From contig NZ_JBNNWS010000019.1 in the NCBI RefSeq assembly GCF_050281185.1, forward strand, positions 32,363 to 96,362: a DNA stretch of 64,000 bases, written 5' to 3'. Source of the stretch: Heyndrickxia sp050281185. Lineage in GTDB: Bacteria > Bacillota > Bacilli > Bacillales > Bacillaceae_C. Each line of letters begins with the position of its first letter. Within the stretch, counting starts at the first letter, position 1. Below are positions 43,764 to 52,599 of the stretch, in pieces. Both the position numbers and the translations under genes were made by a program. The notes under the pieces are model-generated. The model was not told the origin of the DNA and ran no database searches. It saw nothing but the letters and a program-made list of their open reading frames with translations.

Positions 43764-43828
43764 TCTGTAGGGTATGCGTTAAGCTAGTTTTACTTCGTAA
43801 AGAAATCGCTTCACGCATACCCTACAGA
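43764..43828. repeat. 65-bp palindromic element, copy 2 (opposite orientation)
   Basis: Same length and same 12-base inverted ends (TCTGTAGGGTAT, ATACCCTACAGA) as copy 1 at 16728-16792. Reverse-complemented it differs at three positions by eye. Flanks again are AAAATC-type on one side and GGATTTTA-type on the other. Confidence 0.9.
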
Positions 43829-43887
43829 GGATTTTATTATTAATAACTCGAACAAAGCCAAAAAATTTAGCATTTCACAACCAACTC

Positions 43888-43926
43888 TTAACAAAACATT
43901 AACACTTTTTCGATAAAATTTTTCGA
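43888..43926 (+). promoter_or_regulatory. Candidate PhoP-binding repeats upstream of the glycan cluster
   Basis: TTAACA at 43888-43893 and TTAACA at 43899-43904 have the 11-base spacing of a Pho box. Positions three and four (TCGATA at 43910, TTTCGA at 43921) are degenerate. It ends about 40 bases before the first glycosyltransferase gene. B. subtilis teichuronic acid genes are PhoP-activated, which fits. Only two good repeats makes this tentative. Confidence 0.45.
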
Positions 43927-43968
43927 TAAGAGTTCCTAATGTATTGAAGACGGAGGAGATTGACTAGC

Positions 43969-45219
43969 ATGGGGAATAAAAAAGTAATCATTATCTCACA
44001 AAACTTTTATCCTGAAATAGGAAGTGCCGCAAATCGTATGAAAAACCTGTTCCAGCTCCTTAAAATACAAGGATATGAAGTGACTGTGCTAACAACTGAG
44101 CCATCTTATCCATACAAGAAAATATATGACCAAGAACGATTTTGGAATAATGATGAGATGAATACTGATGACTCGATTCATCGGGTAATGATTAAAAATA
44201 GAAAATATGCCATTAGTATGTTGAATCGACTCCTCTATTATTTAGAGATGGCCTTTAAAATGCTTTTCTATATTTTAAAAGATAAGAAAAAATATGATTT
44301 TGTATTAGTGACCTCTCCTCCGATATTTGTAGGCATGGTTGGCTTAATAGCAAAAATAAGATATAAATCTTCACTTCTCCTAGACATTCGAGACTTATGG
44401 CCGGAATCCTTAAAAGGAGTGGGTATATTAGACAATCCGTTAATCTTTTTTATTTTTAATCGAATTGAACAGCTATTGTATAAAAAAGCGGATTTTATCA
44501 TTGTTAACAGCAAGGGCTTTGAAAAGCATATTCAAAAAAGAGGTAAGACCCCTCAAGATAAGATTGTTTTTCTTCCAAATGCTGCAAGACAATTTGAAAT
44601 CAAGCCTTTTATGTCTAAAAAGGAATTTAAAGTGGTCTATGCCGGGAATTTAGGATTAGCTCAAGATGTTGAACTGATTAAAAATCTAGCGAGAAAATTA
44701 AAAGAGCATCAAATTAAGCTAACGATCATCGGCTATGGAATGAAAAAAAACAGTTTAATGGAATTTGTGAAAACCGAAAAATTAAATAATGTAAAATTTA
44801 TCAATCCAGTAACAAGAGAAAAATGTTTACATATTATTTCTGAACATAGTGTGGGTGTGGTCACACTAAAGGATAAGGAAGTTTTTGAAACGGTATTACC
44901 TGGAAAAGTCATTGATTATATGACATGCATGGTGCCAGTTGTAGCCTCTGTTTCTGGATTTACGAAACAAGTGATAGAAACAGAGAATGTAGGGCTAGTT
45001 TCAACATCAAAAAGTGTTGACGAAATGGTTCAGCAGATTCTGTTTTTAAAAGATCAAGAAAGCGTAAGAAAGGAAATGGAGATAAATTGTAAACAATATA
45101 TTCAATCGAATTTTACATGGGAAAAGAACATTCCATTATTAACGAATGTAATGGAAAGTAATAGTCAAATTCAAAAGGCCATATATGATATTCAGGAGGC
45201 GAAAATTAAAAAGTTATGA
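43969..45219 (+). CDS. Glycosyltransferase family 4, WbuB-like
   Basis: 416 residues, GT-B fold. N-terminal SQNFYPEIGSAANRMKNLFQ and VTVLTTEPSYP are typical of WbuB/WcaI-type GT4 enzymes; LLLDIRDLWPES and the C-terminal KVVYAGNLGLAQDVELI and PGKVIDYMTCMVPVVAS hold the nucleotide-sugar site. It begins a five-gene operon. The ATG at 43969 follows GGAGGAG; an in-frame TTG at 43960 lies too close. The ATG of the next gene overlaps its stop by four bases. Donor and acceptor sugars are unknown. Confidence 0.85.
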   Translation: MGNKKVIIISQNFYPEIGSAANRMKNLFQLLKIQGYEVTVLTTEPSYPYKKIYDQERFWNNDEMNTDDSIHRVMIKNRKYAISMLNRLLYYLEMAFKMLFYILKDKKKYDFVLVTSPPIFVGMVGLIAKIRYKSSLLLDIRDLWPESLKGVGILDNPLIFFIFNRIEQLLYKKADFIIVNSKGFEKHIQKRGKTPQDKIVFLPNAARQFEIKPFMSKKEFKVVYAGNLGLAQDVELIKNLARKLKEHQIKLTIIGYGMKKNSLMEFVKTEKLNNVKFINPVTREKCLHIISEHSVGVVTLKDKEVFETVLPGKVIDYMTCMVPVVASVSGFTKQVIETENVGLVSTSKSVDEMVQQILFLKDQESVRKEMEINCKQYIQSNFTWEKNIPLLTNVMESNSQIQKAIYDIQEAKIKKL

Positions 45220-46532
45220 GAAAAAAAGTGGGGATGTTTGTCTGGAATCATTTTACGAATGATGCCAGAGTATTAAGAGAATGTACAGCTTTAGTTGAAA
45301 GTGGCTATGAAGTAGATTTATTTTGTATTGATGACCCTAATGATCAAGGACTGCCTAGTTTCGAACAAAGGAATGAATTTTTTCGAATTACTAGAGTTAG
45401 AAGATATCCGATTTTATTTACATGGATGCAAAAATGTAAAAAGCATCCCCTCCTACTATTGCCTTTATTACTGATTTACCTTTTTAGCCTAGTTTATTTG
45501 CCAATCCCCACAATCAGTTTGTCAGTGCTGATTATTGGTTTATTAAAAACAAAATTGCGGGTCATTTGGGTAAGAGGAGGAATCATTGCTAGAATGATCA
45601 TCCTTGGCTGGATAGGCCGTTATGATATTTACCATTCAAATGATTTGAATACCTTACCTCAAGGATATATATGTGCCAAATGGCGATGGAAAAAGAAAAA
45701 ACTGATTTATGACTCACATGAGGTACAAACGAGTAGAACAGGATACGATGGAAAATCTTATGGAATTCTCGAAAGGTTTCTCATAAAACGAATCGATAAG
45801 ATGATTGTCGAAAATCAAACACGTGCAAAATACAATGAAGAATTATACGGTTTTTATCCGGCAGTCGTTCATAATTATCCCTTTAACATGGATTCAAATG
45901 ACCAGAAAAAAGTTCCTCTGCATGATTTGTTACGATTACCACCGAGTGAAAAAATTCTACTTTACCAAGGCGGAATTCAAGTCGGGAGAGGCTTGGAGCA
46001 GTTAATTCAGGCGGTACCTTTATTTGATGAGGGAACATTGGTCATGATTGGAGACGGTCGCTTAAAGCCAAAGCTTGAGGAAATGGTGGAGGAAATGGAA
46101 TTAAAAGAAAAGGTAAAATTTCTTCCTAAAGTGCCATTGGTCGACTTACCGAAATATACGAGAAATGCCTATATTGGCTTTCAAGTCCTAAATAATGTTT
46201 GCTTTAATCACTATTCGGCCTCGTCAAATAAATTATTTGAATATTTAATGGCTGGTGTACCTGTTGTAGCTTGTCAATTTCCTGAAATTAAAAGAGTGGT
46301 TGAAGGAGATGAAACAGGTATTTGTGTGGATTCCCATGATTATCGTGAGATTGCAAGAGGAGTTAATGAGCTGTTAAGCAATCCGGAAAAATATATGAAT
46401 ATGCGAAAAAATTGTAAGATTGCCAGTCGAAAATATAACTGGGAAAAGGAAAAACATTATTTAACAAGCGTCTATGATCATTTGCTAAATGAAGATACAA
46501 AAAAGAATAATTCCATCTTGGAATTACCATAA
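45216..46532 (+). CDS. Glycosyltransferase family 4 with internal membrane helix
   Basis: 438 residues, GT-B. The N-terminal half has NHFTNDARVLRECTALVESG, a hydrophobic stretch (about 82-115) likely to sit in the membrane, and DIYHSNDLNTLPQGY and YDSHEV. The C-terminal half has ILLYQGGIQVGRGLEQLI and NKLFEYLMAGVPVVACQFP. It is translationally coupled to the previous gene. Likely a chain-extending transferase of a surface glycan. Confidence 0.85.
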   Translation: MRKKVGMFVWNHFTNDARVLRECTALVESGYEVDLFCIDDPNDQGLPSFEQRNEFFRITRVRRYPILFTWMQKCKKHPLLLLPLLLIYLFSLVYLPIPTISLSVLIIGLLKTKLRVIWVRGGIIARMIILGWIGRYDIYHSNDLNTLPQGYICAKWRWKKKKLIYDSHEVQTSRTGYDGKSYGILERFLIKRIDKMIVENQTRAKYNEELYGFYPAVVHNYPFNMDSNDQKKVPLHDLLRLPPSEKILLYQGGIQVGRGLEQLIQAVPLFDEGTLVMIGDGRLKPKLEEMVEEMELKEKVKFLPKVPLVDLPKYTRNAYIGFQVLNNVCFNHYSASSNKLFEYLMAGVPVVACQFPEIKRVVEGDETGICVDSHDYREIARGVNELLSNPEKYMNMRKNCKIASRKYNWEKEKHYLTSVYDHLLNEDTKKNNSILELP

Positions 46533-46551
46533 CATACAGGAGGGTTCATGA

Positions 46552-46839
46552 GTGCAAAAGGATTTAGAATATACGGAAGAAGCCTGGAAGGAAATTCAAA
46601 ATACAGCAGCCACTGATGCAATCAATCAAATAAAAACTCTCCAACTAGAAGTGAACAAGCTGAAGCTAGAAAAACTTCAGCTTCAAGAACAATTGCTGCA
46701 AGCATATAAAAATGAACTGCATTTATTACATCTACATAAAGTTCTTCTAAGCAAATACAACGCCTTGCGTAAATCGAAACTTGGTAAGCTCACACTGTTT
46801 TACTGGAAAAAAAAGCGGAGAATCTTCGGAGGAAAATAG
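46552..46839 (+). CDS. Small coiled-coil protein of the glycan cluster
   Basis: 95 residues. A single long heptad-rich helix (about 15-70; INQIKTLQLEVNKLKLEKLQ) is followed by a basic tail KSKLGKLTLFYWKKKRR. The tail resembles the membrane-contacting segment often found in wall-glycan glycosyltransferases. GTG start after AGGAGGG; the ATG six bases before is in another frame. It ends one base before the next gene, so it may act as an oligomerising or membrane-tethering subunit for the large transferase. No family recognised. Confidence 0.65.
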   Translation: MQKDLEYTEEAWKEIQNTAATDAINQIKTLQLEVNKLKLEKLQLQEQLLQAYKNELHLLHLHKVLLSKYNALRKSKLGKLTLFYWKKKRRIFGGK

Positions 46840-46840
46840 A

Positions 46841-49597
46841 ATGGACATCCACTCAATTCAGAATCGAATACAAATTTTACAAGAATTAATGGTCGATTTA
46901 ATGGAACAAATAGATGAAGAAAAAAGTAAAATGGATCCTTTTATATATCAAACCCTGGTTTCGAATGATGCTGCGGAACCCATCCATCATTCGAAATACA
47001 TTTCTAAAATAATTAGGGAAGAGAATCCAAAAGCTAGAAAGCGATACTTAAAGTATTTGCAGAAGCATTATGATAAACGATATTTAAAAAAACTCTTACC
47101 TCTTATTGAACAACTGCCAGTTAGTAATGGAAGCCGTTATTACGAGAAAATACGTGTAAAAATTGGTATTATTGCTGATGAATTTTTATTTAACTCCTTC
47201 AAAGATGTAGGAAGGTTCGTCTATATTACGAAGGAAAATTATGAACAATATGCAGATGATTTAGATGTTCTTCTCGTTTGTACTACATGGAAGGGATTAA
47301 ACCGGGAATGGAAAGGATTGGGTAATCCGAATATTCGAAAGCCTAGACAAGCGTTATTTGAAATTATTAGCTTTTACAAATCAAAAGGGATAAAAACGGT
47401 TTTCTATTCAAAGGAGGACCCTGTCAATTATGATATTTTTGTAGACATTGCAAAGCAATGTGAGTTTATTTTTACAACCGCATTAGAAAAAGTAGATTGC
47501 TATAAGAAGGATTGCAACAATCCAAATGTGAGCGTATTAACATTTGGCGTGAATCCATTGGTACATAATCCAATAGGGATACGAAAGTTTCCTAAAGAGA
47601 ACGAAGTCGTTTTTGCGGGATCATGGTATAACAAATATCCAGAAAGACAGGCAGACTCTCGAATGGTATTTGATGGGGTTGTGAATTCGAATCGTCGTCT
47701 TAAGATCATCGATCGTAATTTCAATTTAAAACTCGAACAATATTTTTTTCCGAAAGAGTATGTGAAATTTATTTCTCCTGCATTGGACCATGGAGACTTG
47801 CAAAAATTTCATAAATTATTTAATTGGTCAATGAATTTGAATTCTGTTAAATTTAGTTCGACGATGTTTGCTAATCGTGTATATGAATTACAAGCATTAG
47901 GCAATATCATTTTGTCTAATTATAATACGGGCATCAATAATCTATTTCCAAATGTTGTAATGGTTCACAATACAAATGAAATGAAGGATATCCTTCATTC
48001 CTTTACCGAAAAAGAAATTTATCAACATCAAGTATATGGTATACGTAAAGTCATGAGTAAACATACAACCTTTCAGCGTCTTCATCAAATTCTTGAAGCA
48101 ATAGGCTATCCTGCTAATAACGAAGAAAGAAATGTAGCAGTAATCGTTAATGATATGACAGCGGAAATAATGGACATGTTTAATAAACAAACCTATAGAT
48201 ACAAGCAATTAATTAGAAGTGATGAATTCGATGAACAGGTTAAAAATTCATTTGATATGATTACTTTTTTTTATGAAAAAAATGAGTACGGGGAGTTTTA
48301 TTTAGAGGATATGATTAATGCCTTTAAATATACCGATTCAGACTATATCACAAAAGATTCATTTTACGATGGAGAAAAGCTTATTAAAGGGATAGAGCAT
48401 GATTATGTAAATAGAATAAAAAATAAAGAACGAACAGTGTTTTGGAGTTCAGCTTTTACTTCAGAAGAATTGCTTTCCATGAATGGAGAGATGTCTAGGC
48501 CAAATGGATATAGTATCGATCCATTTGAATTTAACGATCAAAAAATAGGTGAAATTGTGAAAGAGAACAATGACTATAAATTGTCTGTCATCGTACCTAT
48601 ATTTAATAATGGTGATCATTTATTAAATAAGTGTTTTCAAAGTTTAAAACGGAGCAGTTTATTTAAAGAAATGGAAATTGTGCTTGTCGATGATGGGTCA
48701 ACTGATCATTATACTCCAAAAATTATTAATCGATTAGCTGCACAATATTCAAATGTAAAAGCATACTTTTTTCAGACTGGAGGTAGCGGAAGTGCTTCTA
48801 GACCTCGTAATAAGGGATTCGAAATCTCTACAGCGCCATTTGTTACCTACTTAGATCCTGATAATGAGGCAATAAATGATGGATATTATCATCTATATAA
48901 GGAGATAAAATCCAAAAAATATGATTTAGTTGTAGGAAATATGATAAAAGTTGCAGAGGATATGTTACATTTCGACTACTATAAGACAGTCATGGCCTAC
49001 AATCATCATGAAGTGATTCGCGGAGAGATGGATCAGTATTTAGTTAAAACCCAGTTTAAAGCAATGAGTATCCAAGCGTTAATCATTAACCGACAGTTAA
49101 TTGAAGAGCATTCCCTACAAATGGTAGAAGGGGCAATTGGTCAGGATACATTATTCTTTCAAGAGCTTCTATTGCATGCAAAACGCGTGAAAGCTATTAA
49201 TAAGGATATTCATATTTACTATGGCGCTGTTTCAGGATCTGTCGTCAACAGTATTTCGAAAAAATTTTTAGAGAAGTACTTTTTATTAGAAAAACGGAGA
49301 ATAGAGGTTTATAAGCAGCATCATATTATAAAAGATTATGTAGAGATAAGATTTGAATATTATTTTAAAAATTGGTATTTAGAAAAGCTGAAAAAAATAA
49401 AAAAGGAAGAAGCAAGGGATGCTATTCTTATTTTGATAGAAATTTTTAATCTTTATAAGGATATGCTTCAGCTCCAAGATCTTGAAATGATTCGTTTTTC
49501 GCAGCTGGCTGCCCAAGAAAGATATGACGATATTTGGAATGAAATAATTGTAAAGCAATCTTCACGATCCCTAAACAATACCTTAATCAATTATTAA
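46841..49597 (+). CDS. Large two-domain glycosyltransferase: CgeB-like GT-B plus GT2
   Basis: 918 residues. After a helical start, residues about 95-430 form a CgeB/spore-maturation-like GT-B unit (VVFAGSWYNKYPERQ, then ALGNIILSNYNTGI). Residues about 575-800 are a GT2 domain: LSVIVPIFNNGDHLLNKCF, VLVDDGSTDH and FVTYLDPDNEAI with the DxD-like metal site DPD. The C-terminal about 100 residues are helical. Two catalytic units on one chain suggest synthesis of a repeating disaccharide. I start at ATG 46841, after GGAGGAAAA; the frame is open farther upstream but overlaps the coiled-coil gene. Confidence 0.83.
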   Translation: MDIHSIQNRIQILQELMVDLMEQIDEEKSKMDPFIYQTLVSNDAAEPIHHSKYISKIIREENPKARKRYLKYLQKHYDKRYLKKLLPLIEQLPVSNGSRYYEKIRVKIGIIADEFLFNSFKDVGRFVYITKENYEQYADDLDVLLVCTTWKGLNREWKGLGNPNIRKPRQALFEIISFYKSKGIKTVFYSKEDPVNYDIFVDIAKQCEFIFTTALEKVDCYKKDCNNPNVSVLTFGVNPLVHNPIGIRKFPKENEVVFAGSWYNKYPERQADSRMVFDGVVNSNRRLKIIDRNFNLKLEQYFFPKEYVKFISPALDHGDLQKFHKLFNWSMNLNSVKFSSTMFANRVYELQALGNIILSNYNTGINNLFPNVVMVHNTNEMKDILHSFTEKEIYQHQVYGIRKVMSKHTTFQRLHQILEAIGYPANNEERNVAVIVNDMTAEIMDMFNKQTYRYKQLIRSDEFDEQVKNSFDMITFFYEKNEYGEFYLEDMINAFKYTDSDYITKDSFYDGEKLIKGIEHDYVNRIKNKERTVFWSSAFTSEELLSMNGEMSRPNGYSIDPFEFNDQKIGEIVKENNDYKLSVIVPIFNNGDHLLNKCFQSLKRSSLFKEMEIVLVDDGSTDHYTPKIINRLAAQYSNVKAYFFQTGGSGSASRPRNKGFEISTAPFVTYLDPDNEAINDGYYHLYKEIKSKKYDLVVGNMIKVAEDMLHFDYYKTVMAYNHHEVIRGEMDQYLVKTQFKAMSIQALIINRQLIEEHSLQMVEGAIGQDTLFFQELLLHAKRVKAINKDIHIYYGAVSGSVVNSISKKFLEKYFLLEKRRIEVYKQHHIIKDYVEIRFEYYFKNWYLEKLKKIKKEEARDAILILIEIFNLYKDMLQLQDLEMIRFSQLAAQERYDDIWNEIIVKQSSRSLNNTLINY

Positions 49598-49676
49598 AAT
49601 ATTTATTTTATTCTTGATTTGTAAAGCGATTTTATTAAATCACTTAAAGTGAGAGGTTTAAAAGGGAGAGAGATAA

Positions 49677-50954
49677 ATGAAACTATGTACAATTGGGTTA
49701 GGATATATTGGATTGCCAACATCGATCATGTTTGCCAAGCATAATGTGAAAGTTGTCGGGGTGGATATTGACCCAAGGGTAATTGATTCGTTAAATAAGG
49801 GTACCATTCATATTGAGGAACCTGGATTGCAGGAGTCACTTAATGAAGTAATGGAAAAAGGAACCTTCCATGCATCTTTAGAACCGGAAAAGGCTGATGC
49901 TTTCATTGTAGCAGTCCCAACTCCAAATCAACAAGATCTGTACAAATCCTGTGATTTATCTTTTGTCATAAGTGCGGTAAAACGTGTAATCCCATTCTTA
50001 GAGAAGGGGAATGTCTTAATTGTTGAATCCACTATAGCACCTAGAAGCATGGATGATTTTATAAAACCTTTAATTGAAAAAGCAGGTTTTATCGTTGGGG
50101 AAGATATTTTTCTTGTCCATTGCCCGGAACGAGTTTTACCAGGTCAAATTTTGCATGAGCTCGTCTACAATAATCGAATAGTAGGAGGCATCACACCAAA
50201 ATGTACGGAAGCTGGAGCTGATGTATATCGTACCTTTGTGCAAGGAGAAATTATAAAAACGAATGCCAAAACAGCTGAAATGTCAAAGCTAATGGAAAAT
50301 ACATATCGTGATGTTAACATCGCATTAGCTAATGAATTAACGAAAGTATGTAATGAATTAGAAATCAGTTCATTAGAAGTCATTGAGATGGCGAATAAAC
50401 ACCCGAGGGTTCAGCTTCATTCACCAGGGCCTGGAGTTGGAGGTCATTGTTTAGCAGTTGACCCATATTTTATCGTCTCAAAATCTCCTGAAACAGCAAA
50501 GCTCATTCATTTATCTCGACAAATTAATACGTCTATGCCTCAATATGTCGTTGAAAGTATTAATAAGCTAATGAAAAAAACCGCTGGGAATATCATTACA
50601 TTATTCGGCCTAACCTATAAAGGTAATGTAGATGATATCAGGGAAAGTCCGGCAATAGAAGTACTTGGGCTATTAAAGGAACAGGGTAATTATGAAATTC
50701 GTTGCTATGACCCGCATGTTATTCATCCATTAGTAGAAAAGGATATCAATGAAGCTGTACAGGATTCGAACTTGATTGTTGTTTTAACAGATCATGACGA
50801 ATTTAAGGAACTTAATTTTCAACAAATGACGAGTATGGCTCATAAACGTATTTTTGATACGAAAAATATAATAAAAGTACGAGATGAGGATTTTGAATAT
50901 ATTCATTTCGGTAACTTATATCAATATGTTAAAAAGGAAGCTGTTACTGTATAA
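49677..50954 (+). CDS. wecC: UDP-N-acetyl-D-mannosamine dehydrogenase-like enzyme
   Basis: 425 residues. NAD-binding IGLGYIGLPTSIMFA, substrate region FLVHCPERVLPGQILHELVY, and catalytic Cys in GPGVGGHCLAVDPYF. The CPERVLPG and HRVNIA-like YRDVNIALANELTKVC segments match WecC rather than UDP-glucose dehydrogenase (TuaD/Ugd). The product would be a uronic acid (ManNAcA), so the glycan made by this cluster should be acidic. AAAGGGAGAGAG precedes the ATG, 79 bases after the large transferase gene. No epimerase (mnaA) is in the cluster. Confidence 0.87.
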   Translation: MKLCTIGLGYIGLPTSIMFAKHNVKVVGVDIDPRVIDSLNKGTIHIEEPGLQESLNEVMEKGTFHASLEPEKADAFIVAVPTPNQQDLYKSCDLSFVISAVKRVIPFLEKGNVLIVESTIAPRSMDDFIKPLIEKAGFIVGEDIFLVHCPERVLPGQILHELVYNNRIVGGITPKCTEAGADVYRTFVQGEIIKTNAKTAEMSKLMENTYRDVNIALANELTKVCNELEISSLEVIEMANKHPRVQLHSPGPGVGGHCLAVDPYFIVSKSPETAKLIHLSRQINTSMPQYVVESINKLMKKTAGNIITLFGLTYKGNVDDIRESPAIEVLGLLKEQGNYEIRCYDPHVIHPLVEKDINEAVQDSNLIVVLTDHDEFKELNFQQMTSMAHKRIFDTKNIIKVRDEDFEYIHFGNLYQYVKKEAVTV

Positions 50955-50960
50955 ATAAAA

Positions 50961-51004
50961 AAATAAGGAGGGATGTTTATGAAGAACATTCCTTCTTATT
51001 TTTG
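50961..51004 (+). terminator. Terminator of the glycan operon
   Basis: AAATAAGGAGGGATGTT pairs, with a few mismatches, with AACATTCCTTCTTATTT, followed by TTTG. It contains a chance AGGAGG and ATG. Confidence 0.82.
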
Positions 51005-51042
51005 TGAGGAAAAGTATCTTTTGTAGGTAAAAAGACCTAACT

Positions 51043-51147
51043 CGTGCGATTCGAACAGGTTTTCGTGCAGTTCGGGACAAAATTCACGCGGTTCGGTTCA
51101 CAATTCGTGCGGTTTCGACGAAAATTCGTGCGATTAGAACACGAAAT
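51043..51147. repeat. Second 21-bp-period array, reverse orientation
   Basis: CGTGC-type cores start at 51043, 51064, 51085, 51106 and 51127, exactly 21 bases apart. A unit such as GGTTTCGACGAAAATTCGTGC is close to the reverse complement of units in the 19810-19935 array. Confidence 0.85.
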
Positions 51148-51274
51148 TGTGTTTGTATAGCAGCAAACAACCTATTATAGCTAGGTTTCGGGACTTCTTT
51201 TTATGAAAATTCGTGAAATCTATAAGTTGACCACTGTTTATATATGTTTTACTCTTCGAAAAGAGCTTTAAATT

Positions 51275-51316
51275 AAAAACACATTTGGTTCAGATGAGCA
51301 CCAAATTGTGTTTTTT
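51275..51316. terminator. Bidirectional terminator downstream of spoIIP
   Basis: AAAAACACATTTGGT pairs with ACCAAATTGTGTTTTT; A-rich and T-rich flanks let it serve the minus-strand spoIIP gene. Confidence 0.85.
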
Positions 51317-51332
51317 AAATTTAGATATAATT

Positions 51333-52457
51333 TCACTTTTTTTGTGCGGAAACTTTTTCCGCCTCCCAATAAAATTCGCTATATACATCTGCTATTGCTT
51401 CAGCGGTTCGATATAATTCATCTAAATTATTATCAATACCACCGATTTCTATTAAAAGGGGATTTTTTGCAAGGTCTTGATTGTATTTTCCATTACCTTG
51501 ATTAAAACCTTTTGCTATGACCAATCGAACAATTCCTGGATATTTTGCTTCTAATCTTTTCCGAAGCTTTTCAGCAAAGCTAAGATTTTTTTCATAGTTT
51601 TTTACTTCTTTTCCAACGACAAAGGATATACGTGCATAAGATTTTCCATTAATGGTGGCTGTTGTTTTGTTGCGAGGTAAATCATCCCGATGGATATCAA
51701 TGGTGTTGATAATATCCTTATTTTTCGATAATGAAGAAGTAACGATGCTTCTTGATAGGGTATAGGCTTCGTTCCATTTCCAACCTTTTAAGTGAAGAGC
51801 TTCTGTCATATTCGTTTTATCATGCACTACACCAATTCCGCGATCTTCTAACGCCTTAGCTAGCTTTGTTCCAACAGCTATCACATTTACTTTTTCATTA
51901 TTACTTATATATGCCCCATTTTTTAAAAGAGGCTTAAACGATTCGTAACTATGGGTATGGTAAATAAACACAACCTTTTTCCCATTTGTCGTCATTTTCG
52001 GTTTCTTTGTATCATTAACTTTCTCCTCCGTTTTTATATTTTCTTCATTGATTTCACTTTCTTTAAGCAATTGCTCAATAGGAGGGGATGATTCATGGGG
52101 GATGTTCGTGTAATCCGCACCTTCTCCAGCGTAAAATATTTCTGTATCATAAGAGTAGAAGCCAGGCAGCTCTCTGCCTAATAAGCTTCTGATATCCCCA
52201 GGCTTTAGATTAGTAGCGGCATTGAAAACTACGGTAGATATTTTTGGGGGTTTACTTTTTTCAGGTAAGACCTCGTGTACTTGTGAAAATTCTAAGCCCA
52301 TTAAATATACAAAGCTTTCTGATGGGAAATTTTTTAATGATTTATTCACATATGTGGAGGTGAAAAATGAGCTTCCAATTGAGGTTAGTAAGCTGGAAAT
52401 AAGCAGGAAAGTTCCGACAAGTGCAACTGGGACAAAAATTGGTACTCTTAACTTCAT
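51333..52457 (-). CDS. spoIIP: Stage II sporulation protein P, peptidoglycan hydrolase
   Basis: 374 residues. N-terminal membrane anchor (about 8-30), a variable linker (about 60-155), then the SpoIIP amidase/endopeptidase domain: VVFIYHTHSYESF, NTIDIHRDDLPRN with zinc ligands His, Glu and His, and PLLIEIGGIDNN near the end. SpoIIP works with SpoIID and SpoIIM in peptidoglycan remodelling during engulfment. It is not beside gpr here, where the B. subtilis gene lies, so it may be a second spoIIP paralogue. GAGGTGAG precedes the ATG. Confidence 0.92.
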   Translation of the reverse strand: MKLRVPIFVPVALVGTFLLISSLLTSIGSSFFTSTYVNKSLKNFPSESFVYLMGLEFSQVHEVLPEKSKPPKISTVVFNAATNLKPGDIRSLLGRELPGFYSYDTEIFYAGEGADYTNIPHESSPPIEQLLKESEINEENIKTEEKVNDTKKPKMTTNGKKVVFIYHTHSYESFKPLLKNGAYISNNEKVNVIAVGTKLAKALEDRGIGVVHDKTNMTEALHLKGWKWNEAYTLSRSIVTSSLSKNKDIINTIDIHRDDLPRNKTTATINGKSYARISFVVGKEVKNYEKNLSFAEKLRKRLEAKYPGIVRLVIAKGFNQGNGKYNQDLAKNPLLIEIGGIDNNLDELYRTAEAIADVYSEFYWEAEKVSAQKK

Positions 52458-52561
52458 TAACTCACCTCATGAAAATATAATCAGTTTTGGTTTCTATTAG
52501 TATTTATATGTTATTTTAAGTTTAATAGAATCAATACTTAAAAAAGATCCCATGGAGAAAT

Positions 52562-52587
52562 AAAAAAAACGTCCTATTCTAGGACGC
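52562..52587 (-). terminator. Terminator of fer
   Basis: Read on the minus strand, CGTCCTA and TAGGACG pair around a short loop, followed by eight T. Confidence 0.9.
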
Positions 52588-52599
52588 TTCCGGAAGATA

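Larger units (their letters stand above)
43648..43968. other. Divergent intergenic region with palindromic element and Pho-box-like repeats
   Basis: It carries copy 2 of the 65-bp element (43764-43828) and the TTAACA repeats at 43888-43926, described separately. No gene is seen. Confidence 0.7.
50955..51332. other. Gap with two terminators and 21-bp repeats
   Basis: It contains the terminator of the glycan operon, the second 21-bp array and the bidirectional terminator after spoIIP, each described separately. Confidence 0.75.

Noticed and set aside
50965..50983. AGGAGGGATGTTTATG, looks like a ribosome binding site and start
   Set aside because: It is one arm of the operon terminator, and the frame is only a few codons long.
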